A stretch of 64,000 nucleotides of DNA, taken from NCBI RefSeq assembly GCF_026241755.1, contig NZ_JAPJDA010000021.1, positions 18,640 through 82,639 on the forward strand, given 5' to 3'. The DNA is from Salinimicrobium profundisediminis. Its GTDB lineage: Bacteria > Bacteroidota > Bacteroidia > Flavobacteriales > Flavobacteriaceae. A program made the position numbers and the translations under genes. This document shows, piece by piece, positions 38,638-47,339 of this stretch. Under the pieces are notes generated by a model. The model was not told where the DNA came from and did no database searches. It was given only the letters and a program-made list of their open reading frames with translations. Position 1 is the stretch's first letter; each line of letters starts with the position of its first letter.

Positions 38638-38777
38638 TTCGTACTACGAAAAAGTTTAACATTCCTTTTCTTTGCGGAATTTTGGGCAGTTTTGAAAGAA
38701 TATAATCCCTAGGATTCTCTCAAGAATTGCCATTTTTCCATCTTCCAAAGGTTTTTCCCAGCAATTCGTAGTACGAA
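38638..38777. promoter_or_regulatory. pair of 13-bp palindromic boxes TTCGTANTACGAA
   Basis: TTCGTACTACGAA (38638-38650) and TTCGTAGTACGAA (38765-38777) are each perfect palindromes around one central base, 127 bp apart, in the gap between the HTH gene and the end of dnaE. The 38550-38964 gap contains no convincing gene. Two identical-arm boxes at this spacing are likely operators of a dimeric regulator, or part of an origin for the adjacent replication-like module. Both readings are inference. Confidence 0.55.
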
Positions 38778-38964
38778 AAAAGGGCATCATTTTATCCTTG
38801 CAGTGCTAATGATAAACGGGGTAATATGAATAGAGAGGTAGTGCTTTGTTTATTCAGGCACCCTTATCCTGAGAAAAGCGAATTTGCAGGTGAAAATAAA
38901 AAAAGTAATATGGGAAGAAGTCCTTAAAGAAGATAAAGGAACAGCTCTGCGTTTACAAAATCTA

Positions 38965-41943
38965 CTACTTCAATACCCGGCTTCTTTCTGTTCTTCTTGG
39001 ATCTCCAGCAGTTTCCTGTCTGGAGATCCATTTTAGGTTAACGGCGATATATCCAAACTCCTCCACTACTTTTCCGTAACATAAAAAGATCCCTTTGCTG
39101 CGCAGTGGGTATTTCTCGGCTACTCCTGGAAAAGAAACTGTGTCAAAAATGTCATTATGTTGATCAAAGAAAGTCCCGAAATACATGTACTTATTATTTA
39201 CTGTGGGAGTTCTTTTTGCTGTTATTAAATTTCCATATATAGAGATTTCCTTACCAATATAATTTTTAAGATCTTTTGCTTTTACTGTGGGTTGCAGGTT
39301 ATTTTTTAGAAGATCAAAATGGCTGCAAAGGGGAAAACCCAGTAACTCCATTTGATCATATGCCTCCACCAAAAAATCAAAACTAAATTCGGGCAGGTCA
39401 AAATCTTTATGTGGTGTTCGGAAAAGCAACGCCTGAGTGGAGTTTGTTTTGTTATGATTCAGTTTGAAATGCGCTTTCCACAGCAGGTGGTGCTTGTCCA
39501 ATCCTGTAAACCTGAACGCATTAATTTTAAGTAGTAAACTCAATTGATCTATGGAAATCTCTACCCGATCAATAAAATCATCCAAAGATCTAAAGCTGCC
39601 AAAAAACTGGCGATTCTCAAGGATGCGCTGTATTACCTTTAGCTCCAGCTCTTTTATGTAAGCAAACCCAAGGAAAATATCACGGCCACGTATTACGTTA
39701 GGGTGATCACTGTTATTGATACAGGGTGCATGAACAATTCCTCCACATTTTCTGATTTCCTGAATATAGGTTTCCACATCATAAAATCCACCTCCGTTGT
39801 TGAGTGCTGCCACCATAAATTCCAACGGGAAATATCGCTTTAGATATAAACTCTGGTAACTCTCCACAGCATAGGACGCAGAATGACCTTTGGGAAAAGC
39901 ATAACCCGCAAAAGAAGCAATTTGATCCCATACCTCATTTATAAGAGTAACATCGTATCCCCGTTCCCTACAATTGTCCCGGAATTTCCGTTCAATTTTA
40001 TCAATTTGGCCTTTAGAAGTTTTTTTTCCACTCATTCCCCGCCTCAGCACATCTGCTTCTTCAAAAGAAAGGCCTGCAAAATAGTGGGCAACTTTTAGAA
40101 CATCTTCCTGGTATACCATGACTCCATAGGTCTCAGCCAGAATTTCGTATAATACAGGATGTGCCTGCCGCCTTCTTTGCGGGTTCCTGTGCCTTTGTAT
40201 ATATTCCTCTTTCATCCCGCCGTTGGAAACACCAGGTCTAATAATGGAACTTGCTGCAACAAGTTCAAGATAGCTCTGTGTTTGCAGCTTTTGGAATAAA
40301 CCACGCATGGCGGGAGACTCAATGTAAAAAACGCCCATACAGTCCCCTGCCCTGAGTAAGTTATTTATTTCTGGATCATTTTTAAAAACTGCTACATTAT
40401 CAATATCTTCAATATGAGCTTCAGGTTGGTTTTGCTTAATAATTTCGATGGCATCTGTAATTTTTGAAAGTCCACGTTGTGCCAGAATATCAAATTTATG
40501 AATACCAACTTCTTCACTGATATTCATATCAACCTGAACTGTGGCAAAACCCTTTGGCGGCATAAAAGTACCGCTGTAATTATAAACAGAATCATTCAGG
40601 ATAAGGATACCCCCGGAATGTACACTTAGATAATTAGGAAAACCAGTAATCAATCCACTATATCTAATTACCAGCTGTTCCAGGTGATCTAATTGCTCAA
40701 AATCAAAAAAACCAGCAGATAATTTATCGATGTTCTCTTTTGGGAGCCCAAATACCTTTCCTATTTCCCTTACTACCGCACGCCTTTTAAAGGTTACATA
40801 GGTTCCCATTAAAGCCGTATTCTTATGACGCCTAAAAATATAATCAGTTACATCCTGGCGATCTTTCCAGGAAAAATCAATGTCAAAATCGGGGGGAGAT
40901 TTTCTGCTTTCGTTTAGGAAACGTTCAAAATATAAATCCAGTTCTATTGGGTCGACATTGGTAATACCAATTATATAGGCTACAATGGAATTTGCCCCGC
41001 TACCCCGCCCTATGTAAGGGTAATTTTTGGATCTGGCGTATTGAATAATATCATAATTGATCAGGAAATAAGAAACAAATCCAAGATTAAAAATCGCTTT
41101 TAACTCTTTTTCTATCCTATCACGTACTACTTGAGAGGCTTCGGGATATCGTTTTGGAAGATTTTCTTTGCATAATTTTTTAAGGAGATTTTCATCTTCC
41201 TGCTTGCTTTTACCATAAATCTGTAAATTTCGGTTGAGCCGGTCTTTCCCAAAACCAAACTTAATTTCACAGCTTTCGATTAGGTTTTGAGTGTTATTTA
41301 AAATAAATGGATAATCTTCAAATGCCTTGTGAATTTCCTGTAAAGAGATCATTTGCTGATTGATTGAACCTTCCTCATCCCTGGGAAGTTTGCTCAAAAG
41401 AGTATTTTTATCAATGGCACGCAGAAGACGGTGAGCATTAAAATCTTTTTTATTTCGGAAGCTTACCGTTTGCAAAAGGATCAGTTTGTGTGAAAACCGG
41501 AGGTACGTTGAGAATTTTAGTTGTCGTAAAGTTTCTACGGAAACGCCGATGAACTCATTTTTCCGGAAATGCTTTTTTTTAGTCTTAACCACTTTTTCAA
41601 ACGGATAAATGATATAGCAGTCAGATAAATCAGGTGCATTGTCTTCAAATGCTGAATGCTGATGCAAATGAGCCGAAAGATGTTCATTGAGCTGTCGGAA
41701 TCCGATATTGTTTCTGGCAATACCCACATATTGTTGGGATACACCATTCCTGAAATCAATGCCTATCAGTGGTTTTATTCCAAAGGCAGAGGCCTCCTTG
41801 ACAAAATTCATACAGGCAGAAGTATTGTTGATGTCGGTTACAGCAATGGCTTCCATACCATTCTTTTTTGCCAGAACACAAAGATCTTCTACAGAAAATG
41901 TTCCGTAGCGCAAAGAAAACCAGGTATGGCAGTTTAGAAACAT
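38965..41943 (-). CDS. dnaE2: DNA polymerase III alpha-subunit, short DnaE2-like
   Basis: A 992-residue C-family polymerase. The active site segment PPDFDIDFSWKDRQ carries the catalytic aspartates, and IGRGSGANSIVAY is the conserved nucleotide-binding region. The N-terminal PHP domain begins LNCHTWFSLRYGT, where the first His of the usual HxH pair is replaced, so its metal site is probably incomplete, as in error-prone DnaE2 enzymes. A helix-hairpin-helix region and an OB domain (ISIYGNLITAKRTP) close the protein. It is shorter than a replicative DnaE. It follows dinB by 18 nt, giving an operon for translesion synthesis. Confidence 0.87.
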   Translation of the reverse strand: MFLNCHTWFSLRYGTFSVEDLCVLAKKNGMEAIAVTDINNTSACMNFVKEASAFGIKPLIGIDFRNGVSQQYVGIARNNIGFRQLNEHLSAHLHQHSAFEDNAPDLSDCYIIYPFEKVVKTKKKHFRKNEFIGVSVETLRQLKFSTYLRFSHKLILLQTVSFRNKKDFNAHRLLRAIDKNTLLSKLPRDEEGSINQQMISLQEIHKAFEDYPFILNNTQNLIESCEIKFGFGKDRLNRNLQIYGKSKQEDENLLKKLCKENLPKRYPEASQVVRDRIEKELKAIFNLGFVSYFLINYDIIQYARSKNYPYIGRGSGANSIVAYIIGITNVDPIELDLYFERFLNESRKSPPDFDIDFSWKDRQDVTDYIFRRHKNTALMGTYVTFKRRAVVREIGKVFGLPKENIDKLSAGFFDFEQLDHLEQLVIRYSGLITGFPNYLSVHSGGILILNDSVYNYSGTFMPPKGFATVQVDMNISEEVGIHKFDILAQRGLSKITDAIEIIKQNQPEAHIEDIDNVAVFKNDPEINNLLRAGDCMGVFYIESPAMRGLFQKLQTQSYLELVAASSIIRPGVSNGGMKEEYIQRHRNPQRRRQAHPVLYEILAETYGVMVYQEDVLKVAHYFAGLSFEEADVLRRGMSGKKTSKGQIDKIERKFRDNCRERGYDVTLINEVWDQIASFAGYAFPKGHSASYAVESYQSLYLKRYFPLEFMVAALNNGGGFYDVETYIQEIRKCGGIVHAPCINNSDHPNVIRGRDIFLGFAYIKELELKVIQRILENRQFFGSFRSLDDFIDRVEISIDQLSLLLKINAFRFTGLDKHHLLWKAHFKLNHNKTNSTQALLFRTPHKDFDLPEFSFDFLVEAYDQMELLGFPLCSHFDLLKNNLQPTVKAKDLKNYIGKEISIYGNLITAKRTPTVNNKYMYFGTFFDQHNDIFDTVSFPGVAEKYPLRSKGIFLCYGKVVEEFGYIAVNLKWISRQETAGDPRRTERSRVLK

Positions 41944-41961
41944 CTATAAAATTCTTTGTTG

Positions 41962-43179
41962 TTATTGTTGCCGATGCGCATGTAATATTGGAGGTTCCCC
42001 GTTGAAAGGATTATTCATTCTTCCCACACTGGTACCACCTATGGTGGCTGCACGGATGACACTGTGGTCTCCAAAACGCTCGCGGATTCTGTCCATCGAA
42101 TTGTACAGGCTCAACATTTCCTCCGAATCGTCAAACAGGTTGATCTGGTAGTGTCCCCCCACAAGACCAGTAAATTTAACCCCCACCAGTCTTATCAGTA
42201 GCCTGCGGTTATAGAGCTGGTTGAAAAGTTCCAGCACCTTAGGGATGATTAGATGATCGGCACTGGTATAAGATATTTTTGCCTGTTTGGTATAGGTGTG
42301 AAAATCCGAGTACCTGATTTTCACACTCAGGTTCGACGTCAGTTTATTGCCACGCCGGAGTTGAAAGGCAAGATTCTCTGCCATTGCTACCAGAGTTGCC
42401 CGGAGTTGTACCATGTTGATGGTATCTTTATGGAAAGTGCGCTCTGCAGATATGGATTTCCTTTCATGAAAAGGAATAATGGGGGAATCATCTATGCCAT
42501 TGGCCCTCTTCCATATAGATCGCCCGTTCTTGCCTAATACACCTTCCAACATCTCCACCGGCATCTCCTGGATCATTTGTATATCCCGAACCCCCAGATT
42601 TAAAAGCTTCTGAAATGTCTTCTCACCTATCATAGGAATCTTTCTTACTGACAAAGGAGCAAGGAAAGATTTTTCATTCCCTTGCAGAATGATCATCTGA
42701 TTATTGGGTTTGGCCTCACCAGTTGCTACTTTGGATACCACCTTATTCTGGGATAATCCGAAAGAAATAGGTAATCCACTTTCTCTTATGATGGTTTGCC
42801 GAAGCTCTCCTGCAAATTTATAGGTGCCGAAGAATTTTTCCATCCCGCTGAGATCTGCATAAAATTCATCGATACTTGCTTTCTCAAATGAGGGCACTTT
42901 GCTTTTGATAATATCCGTGACTATATGGGAATGTTTGGTGTAAACACTGGAATCCCCTTTTATAACAGTAGCCTGTGGACATAGCTGCCGTGCAACTTTC
43001 ATGGCCATGCCTGAGTGTACACCGAACTTTCGGGTTTCATAGCTACATGCTGCCACTACCCCCCTGTCACCCAATCCCCCTACTAAAAGAGGTTTATCCT
43101 GTAACTCAGAATTGAGCAAACGTTCAACAGACACAAAGAAAGTATCCAAGTCCAGGTGTAAAATTGATCTCTTCAGCAT
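41962..43179 (-). CDS. dinB: Y-family DNA polymerase (DinB/Pol IV-like)
   Basis: A 405-residue translesion polymerase. Y-family motifs: HLDLDTFFVSVERLL (first metal Asp), VAACSYETRKFGVHSGM, and KASIDEFYADLSG (Asp-Glu pair). A helix-hairpin-helix follows (VRKIPMIGEKTFQKLLNLG) and the little-finger domain closes the protein. It is first in the operon with the DnaE-like gene. Such pairs in Bacteroidetes elements resemble the ImuB-DnaE2 mutasome. The usual LexA- or Xre-type repressor gene is not next to it in this window. Confidence 0.92.
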   Translation of the reverse strand: MLKRSILHLDLDTFFVSVERLLNSELQDKPLLVGGLGDRGVVAACSYETRKFGVHSGMAMKVARQLCPQATVIKGDSSVYTKHSHIVTDIIKSKVPSFEKASIDEFYADLSGMEKFFGTYKFAGELRQTIIRESGLPISFGLSQNKVVSKVATGEAKPNNQMIILQGNEKSFLAPLSVRKIPMIGEKTFQKLLNLGVRDIQMIQEMPVEMLEGVLGKNGRSIWKRANGIDDSPIIPFHERKSISAERTFHKDTINMVQLRATLVAMAENLAFQLRRGNKLTSNLSVKIRYSDFHTYTKQAKISYTSADHLIIPKVLELFNQLYNRRLLIRLVGVKFTGLVGGHYQINLFDDSEEMLSLYNSMDRIRERFGDHSVIRAATIGGTSVGRMNNPFNGEPPILHAHRQQ

Positions 43180-43337
43180 TTTATGGAATAATTCCTTATT
43201 ATAGGATTTTTTCCAAATTTATAAAATTACAGATTACTATAATAAAGTATAACGTTAAAACATAAATGAATTTCAAATCCTTATTTAAAACCCTGATTAT
43301 CAGACCAAAAACAAGATTTTCTTCCTAATAACCTGTA

Positions 43338-44222
43338 TTACAATTTATCATCCCGCGACATTTTTTGTTCCAGCTGAAGCACGAGGTTCTGCAGGTATTT
43401 TGTTCTTGTTCCTTTTCTTGCTTTAATTTCAGAGTAGGTTTTATAGGTGTTATCCAGCCGGATATTGAAGAAATCTTCAAAGGAGGAAATGATAGTAGCA
43501 AGGTCAGCAGTACCATGATTCAGGTCACCGGTAGCGTATAGGGCATAAATCAATTCTACTAATGCAGTTTTAGATCCGGACCACAATACAATTTTATGTT
43601 TCTTCTCTACTGTAAAATCTCTACCGCCGGGCTTCAATTCCTGAATCGACTCCCTAACGTAATGGATAAACCGGTACATCGCCTGGACCTTAGACCATAA
43701 CATATCATGAGAGGTAGAAAATTCCGGGTACTGGTAATAATTAATCATAGGGGTGAATGGGAAGTTCTTCCGGTGATTCCGTGTAAACAACTGATGATCC
43801 ATATAGGAATGCCCCTGCTCCATATAATGCACAAAGTCATTGTTCTTATGAAAAAACTTATTAATTTTCCTCAATTCTTTTTCATAGAACCTTATTTGGA
43901 AGTTATCACCGGCTTTAGGCTTTCTCAATTCACAGGACCTCATTTCCGTAAAGTAAATAAGGTAACTCATTGGGCAGGGTTTGATACTCTTAAAAAACTC
44001 TATTTCATCAGGAACATTTTCAAAATCCTCTTTTTCAATAAGATCTTTTAAAACTGACAAAGTGGTGTTACACAAATCAATACCTGCATCAGCCTTTTTC
44101 AAAGGCTGGGGAATTTCCATGACCTGCGTACTTAGTTGGTTGTGAAAGGTATGTATAATCTCATCAAACATTTTATTATTGCCTTGAACCATTAAATAAT
44201 AGTAGGGTAAGTTGATTTTCAA
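43338..44222 (-). CDS. rteC: RteC-type regulator of conjugative-element excision
   Basis: A 294-residue protein with the features of RteC: EIEFFKSIKPCPMSYLIYFT, a charged central region (LRKINKFFHKNNDFVHYMEQ) and an LFTRNHRK segment. In CTnDOT, RteC activates excision and thereby transfer gene expression. Internal ATGs near 44171 could be the true start. The C-terminal half (LWSGSKTALVELIYALYATG, then ISSFEDFFNIRLDNTYKTYS) forms the DNA-binding part of the family. Its presence supports the view that this window is largely one ICE. Confidence 0.85.
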   Translation of the reverse strand: MKINLPYYYLMVQGNNKMFDEIIHTFHNQLSTQVMEIPQPLKKADAGIDLCNTTLSVLKDLIEKEDFENVPDEIEFFKSIKPCPMSYLIYFTEMRSCELRKPKAGDNFQIRFYEKELRKINKFFHKNNDFVHYMEQGHSYMDHQLFTRNHRKNFPFTPMINYYQYPEFSTSHDMLWSKVQAMYRFIHYVRESIQELKPGGRDFTVEKKHKIVLWSGSKTALVELIYALYATGDLNHGTADLATIISSFEDFFNIRLDNTYKTYSEIKARKGTRTKYLQNLVLQLEQKMSRDDKL

Positions 44223-44281
44223 ATTCCTAATTTTAATGGATACACAGTGGGTTCCTTGAGAGTGAATTTACAGGTGATCCC

Positions 44282-46705
44282 TTAGGATTCATTTCTCATC
44301 ATACCTATACTTTCCATTTTATAGTTGTCTTCCGTTTGCACATAAGATAATCTTCTCTTTACCGTGGCTCCGAATTTTCGTTTTTCAAAAGAAGCGCTTA
44401 ACCCGAAGTCTATTCTTTTAAACCCAAGATCTTTGGCCCTTTTAATAGTTTGATATAATAACTGCCGATACACCTGAAATTCCGTTGCGTATTTATAATC
44501 CATTCCCACAAGGGAGGGAACATAAGTAATACCGAGGTTTTTATAGCAGAACATCACACCTACTATTGAAGGCTCAGTACCTTCAAATAGTGAGGAGTGG
44601 AGTTTTAAAACAATAAATTCCCAGTTGGGGCTTTCTGCCATGCTAAAGAATAATTTTTGCGGATAGGTGAAAGTGTTGATGCCGTAGTTATTCTGCTTTA
44701 CATTTTTATACAATTGATAAAATTTTTCAATTTCACCGGGATGAGGATTTTGAACAATCCTGATATCAAATTTATCTTCATACGGCTGAACTTCCTTTCT
44801 AAAATGTCTCCTGGACCTGGAGCTTAAGCGTTCCATGTAATCCTGCTCATCTTTCCAGTCCAAGTCTTCCAGAACACAGGATTCAGGCATTTCCGCTGGA
44901 ATATATCCTTCATCATTGAAAATCTTTGCCAGCGTATCATCCTTCTCAAAATCCCGCAGGACCACCATTTCTGCCCTGACCTTCTCCGACAGCTTTTCAA
45001 TCTCCTGTAAAAGAAGCTTTAATGCTTCTTCCCACCGGGGATGTTTTCGGTTAATAAACAGATGTTCCCCCTCTGTAAAGGTTGAACCAAGGGAAAGAAC
45101 CGGTGAAGTCATAAAATAGGGATCTCTTTCCCGGGTTTCCTCGAGCTTTTTGGATACAGAAGCGGGAGCAGTCATATCATCCTTCCACAGCGAATTGCTT
45201 AAAAAGGTGCTAAGCACAGAATTTTTGTATTCATCCCGGATAATAAAATAATGGAATGACCACTGATGTTCCCGCTTTTCATTTCCATTAAAAACTTTCT
45301 CGAGGAAAAGCTGACCATCCCAATCAAATGTGCCCTTGCCTCCCATACATTTATTCCATTCCTCCTCAGGAATTCTGGAAATGGTATTTTCGTACTGCAC
45401 TTCCAGGGATCCAGATCCCTTGGCAGTCGTTTTGGGAGAGCTAATTTCTAGTCGAAATGCTTTCCCCACCCGTTCGAAATTATTCCCTGTTTCTTCAAGA
45501 GCCAAGGGATAATGGTATTCCATAGCTTCTGAGAGGGCCTTAATATCTGCCAGTTGATTGTGTCGTGAAATGGTGATTCTTACCCCCGTATTTTTTACAG
45601 GTACTGCAGGATATAACCCAAGATTAACAAAGAAGCCTTCGTTCATCAACCGGTTAACGAAATTATATCCCGTTGCCGGTAAACCGGTTCCGATATAAAA
45701 CACCGGCGATTCATTGACAGAAATAAGTGGCAGCACGGTTTGGGAAAGAAGCTGGTTGAAGTACCAGATCTTTTCCTGAAGATCTGACTGCAAATCATAA
45801 ATTTCATCTGAAAGGTGGATCTCAGCCGAGGCAATGGCAGCTGCCACAGAGGCCGGTTCCAGCTGTGCCGAGAATGTTAAGGGACCACCAAAATTCTTTA
45901 TTTTCCTGAACAACGAGCTATTTGTACAGGCCACCACTGCCCCACTCGCTCCAAAAGTCTTGCTTAAGGTTCCTATCAGTAGTACATTTTCCGGAAGCTC
46001 ATTGAGTACACTCATGACATAACCTGCACCATTACGTCCTTTCCAGCTCATCCCATGCACGTCATCAAAGTAGAGGTGTAACTGGGGATATTTCTTACAT
46101 AATGCCATAAGCTCCTCAATGGGTGCAAAGTCACCATACATCGAATACACCCCATCGGCCATATACCATATTTTTTCAGCCTTATCAGAAAATTCCCTGA
46201 TCCTGGTCTCCAGCATTTCGAGGCTATTATGCCTGATGAGGCTAACGGGAATGCCTCTGGTTTTTAAAATTTGTGCGGCGTTTTGAACACTCCAGTGTAC
46301 CTGGTGATCCAGTATCACAGCGTCTTCATCCCTTACAGCAGTAGGTATTACGGCCATATGGCCAAGCGTGCTGTTCTTGGTGATAATTACAGGATGATTA
46401 TAAACAGCCGTCATTTTCTCCTCCAGGAGTGAATACAACGGATGCGAAATGTAAGTTTTGGAAAGAGGGAATTGGGTGCCGTACTTCAGAATTGCATCCA
46501 CGGCTGCCTTTTTGAGCCGCATATCCTGCTCCAGACCGAGATACCCGGTGGTACCAAAATGATAGGATTCCTTTCCCCTAATTTTAATTTTTCTTCCGTT
46601 AAGATGATCTCCTTCTGCATTTAAATGAATAACACCTGCCTCAGTTGCATTGGAGATAACCTCATCAACAGTATCCAAAAAATTGTTGTGTTTGATCTTT
46701 GCCAT
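44282..46705 (-). CDS. fusion of PLP-dependent alpha-oxoamine synthase and GNAT-like acyltransferase
   Basis: An 807-residue two-domain protein. The N-terminal half (about 1-400) is a fold-type I PLP enzyme of the KBL/8-amino-7-oxononanoate synthase/CqsA group: YHFGTTGYLGLEQD, YFDDVHGMSWKGRNGAG (Asp214, His217) and TLSKTFGASG (PLP lysine Lys249). The C-terminal half (about 450-800) is an acetyltransferase-like domain (RSRRHFRKEVQPYEDKF, GVMFCYKNLGITYVPSLVG, FKRIDFGLSASFEKRKFGAT). Such synthases join an amino acid to an acyl thioester, and relatives such as CqsA make alpha-aminoketone signals. It is transcribed divergently from a STAS-like gene and an AraC regulator, beside rteC. A product that is acylated further by the second domain is plausible but inferred. 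Confidence 0.85.
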   Translation of the reverse strand: MAKIKHNNFLDTVDEVISNATEAGVIHLNAEGDHLNGRKIKIRGKESYHFGTTGYLGLEQDMRLKKAAVDAILKYGTQFPLSKTYISHPLYSLLEEKMTAVYNHPVIITKNSTLGHMAVIPTAVRDEDAVILDHQVHWSVQNAAQILKTRGIPVSLIRHNSLEMLETRIREFSDKAEKIWYMADGVYSMYGDFAPIEELMALCKKYPQLHLYFDDVHGMSWKGRNGAGYVMSVLNELPENVLLIGTLSKTFGASGAVVACTNSSLFRKIKNFGGPLTFSAQLEPASVAAAIASAEIHLSDEIYDLQSDLQEKIWYFNQLLSQTVLPLISVNESPVFYIGTGLPATGYNFVNRLMNEGFFVNLGLYPAVPVKNTGVRITISRHNQLADIKALSEAMEYHYPLALEETGNNFERVGKAFRLEISSPKTTAKGSGSLEVQYENTISRIPEEEWNKCMGGKGTFDWDGQLFLEKVFNGNEKREHQWSFHYFIIRDEYKNSVLSTFLSNSLWKDDMTAPASVSKKLEETRERDPYFMTSPVLSLGSTFTEGEHLFINRKHPRWEEALKLLLQEIEKLSEKVRAEMVVLRDFEKDDTLAKIFNDEGYIPAEMPESCVLEDLDWKDEQDYMERLSSRSRRHFRKEVQPYEDKFDIRIVQNPHPGEIEKFYQLYKNVKQNNYGINTFTYPQKLFFSMAESPNWEFIVLKLHSSLFEGTEPSIVGVMFCYKNLGITYVPSLVGMDYKYATEFQVYRQLLYQTIKRAKDLGFKRIDFGLSASFEKRKFGATVKRRLSYVQTEDNYKMESIGMMRNES

Positions 46706-46926
46706 AACTCAAGTTTTTTATTACAGTTCAGTTTTCGTAATTTCATTCCAAACTATAAAATGTTTATTTAAGCTATACAACATCAGTATTTTACAACTTA
46801 AATTAAATCGATTTTAATAAGTGTTTTTCATTTTTCGTAAATCGCATATCCAAATTACTTTTTAATTTAATAGTTGTTAATTGACACATATTGAATTGTT
46901 CTTCTACTGTACTAAATATCCGGCTA
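46706..46926. promoter_or_regulatory. divergent intergenic region with a 10-bp palindrome
   Basis: A very AT-rich divergent promoter region between the oxoamine synthase gene (minus) and the STAS-like gene (plus). AAATCGATTT at 46805-46814 is a perfect 10-bp palindrome. The AraC-type regulator encoded at 47340 is the natural candidate to act here (inference). Confidence 0.4.
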
Positions 46927-47313
46927 ATGATAGTGCACAAAGAATATATGGAAAACGCCTTTGCAGAATTCTGGATTGAAAACAGGATTCTGTATATCAG
47001 ATATAAGCCCGATATCTTCATGGATATAGAGGCTGCCCGACTTATCGTGGCAGACAGAGTAACATTTCAGAAAGGAAAACTTTACCCCATTCTGTGTTAT
47101 GCAGAGGGAATAGCGAGTTCTACAAAGCCTGCCCGGGATTACCTGGCCATTAAGGGTTCGGTTCTCACCCTTGCAATAGCTTATATAGCCTCTCCTAAGG
47201 TGTCACTGGCGATGCTACATTTCTTTAAGGAAATAAATAAACCCGTTGTGCCTTCAGAAATCTTCACCAGTGAAATGGCTGCACGTAAATTCCTCCATAC
47301 CTACCTGAGTTAA
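46927..47313 (+). CDS. STAS/SEC14-like small protein
   Basis: A 128-residue protein with the alternation of strands and helices of STAS/SpoIIAA- or SEC14-like folds (NRILYIRYKPDIFMDIEAAR, YPILCYAEGIASSTKPARDY and LAMLHFFKEINKPVVPSEIF). The ATG at 46927 was chosen over one at 46891 because the earlier residues do not fit the fold. Such domains bind small molecules or act as anti-sigma antagonists. It lies between the oxoamine synthase gene and the AraC regulator; a ligand-binding role is inference. Confidence 0.65.
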   Translation: MIVHKEYMENAFAEFWIENRILYIRYKPDIFMDIEAARLIVADRVTFQKGKLYPILCYAEGIASSTKPARDYLAIKGSVLTLAIAYIASPKVSLAMLHFFKEINKPVVPSEIFTSEMAARKFLHTYLS

Positions 47314-47339
47314 AAAAGCCCCTCATATGATAAAATCCC

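Noticed and set aside
38826..38927. 33-codon plus-strand frame between dnaE and the HTH gene
   Set aside because: Too short, no neighbour support, and it lies in a region with operator-like palindromes.
38580..38964. DnaA boxes of a replication origin
   Set aside because: Only partial matches to TTATNCACA (such as TTATCCTTG) were found, so an origin is not claimed.
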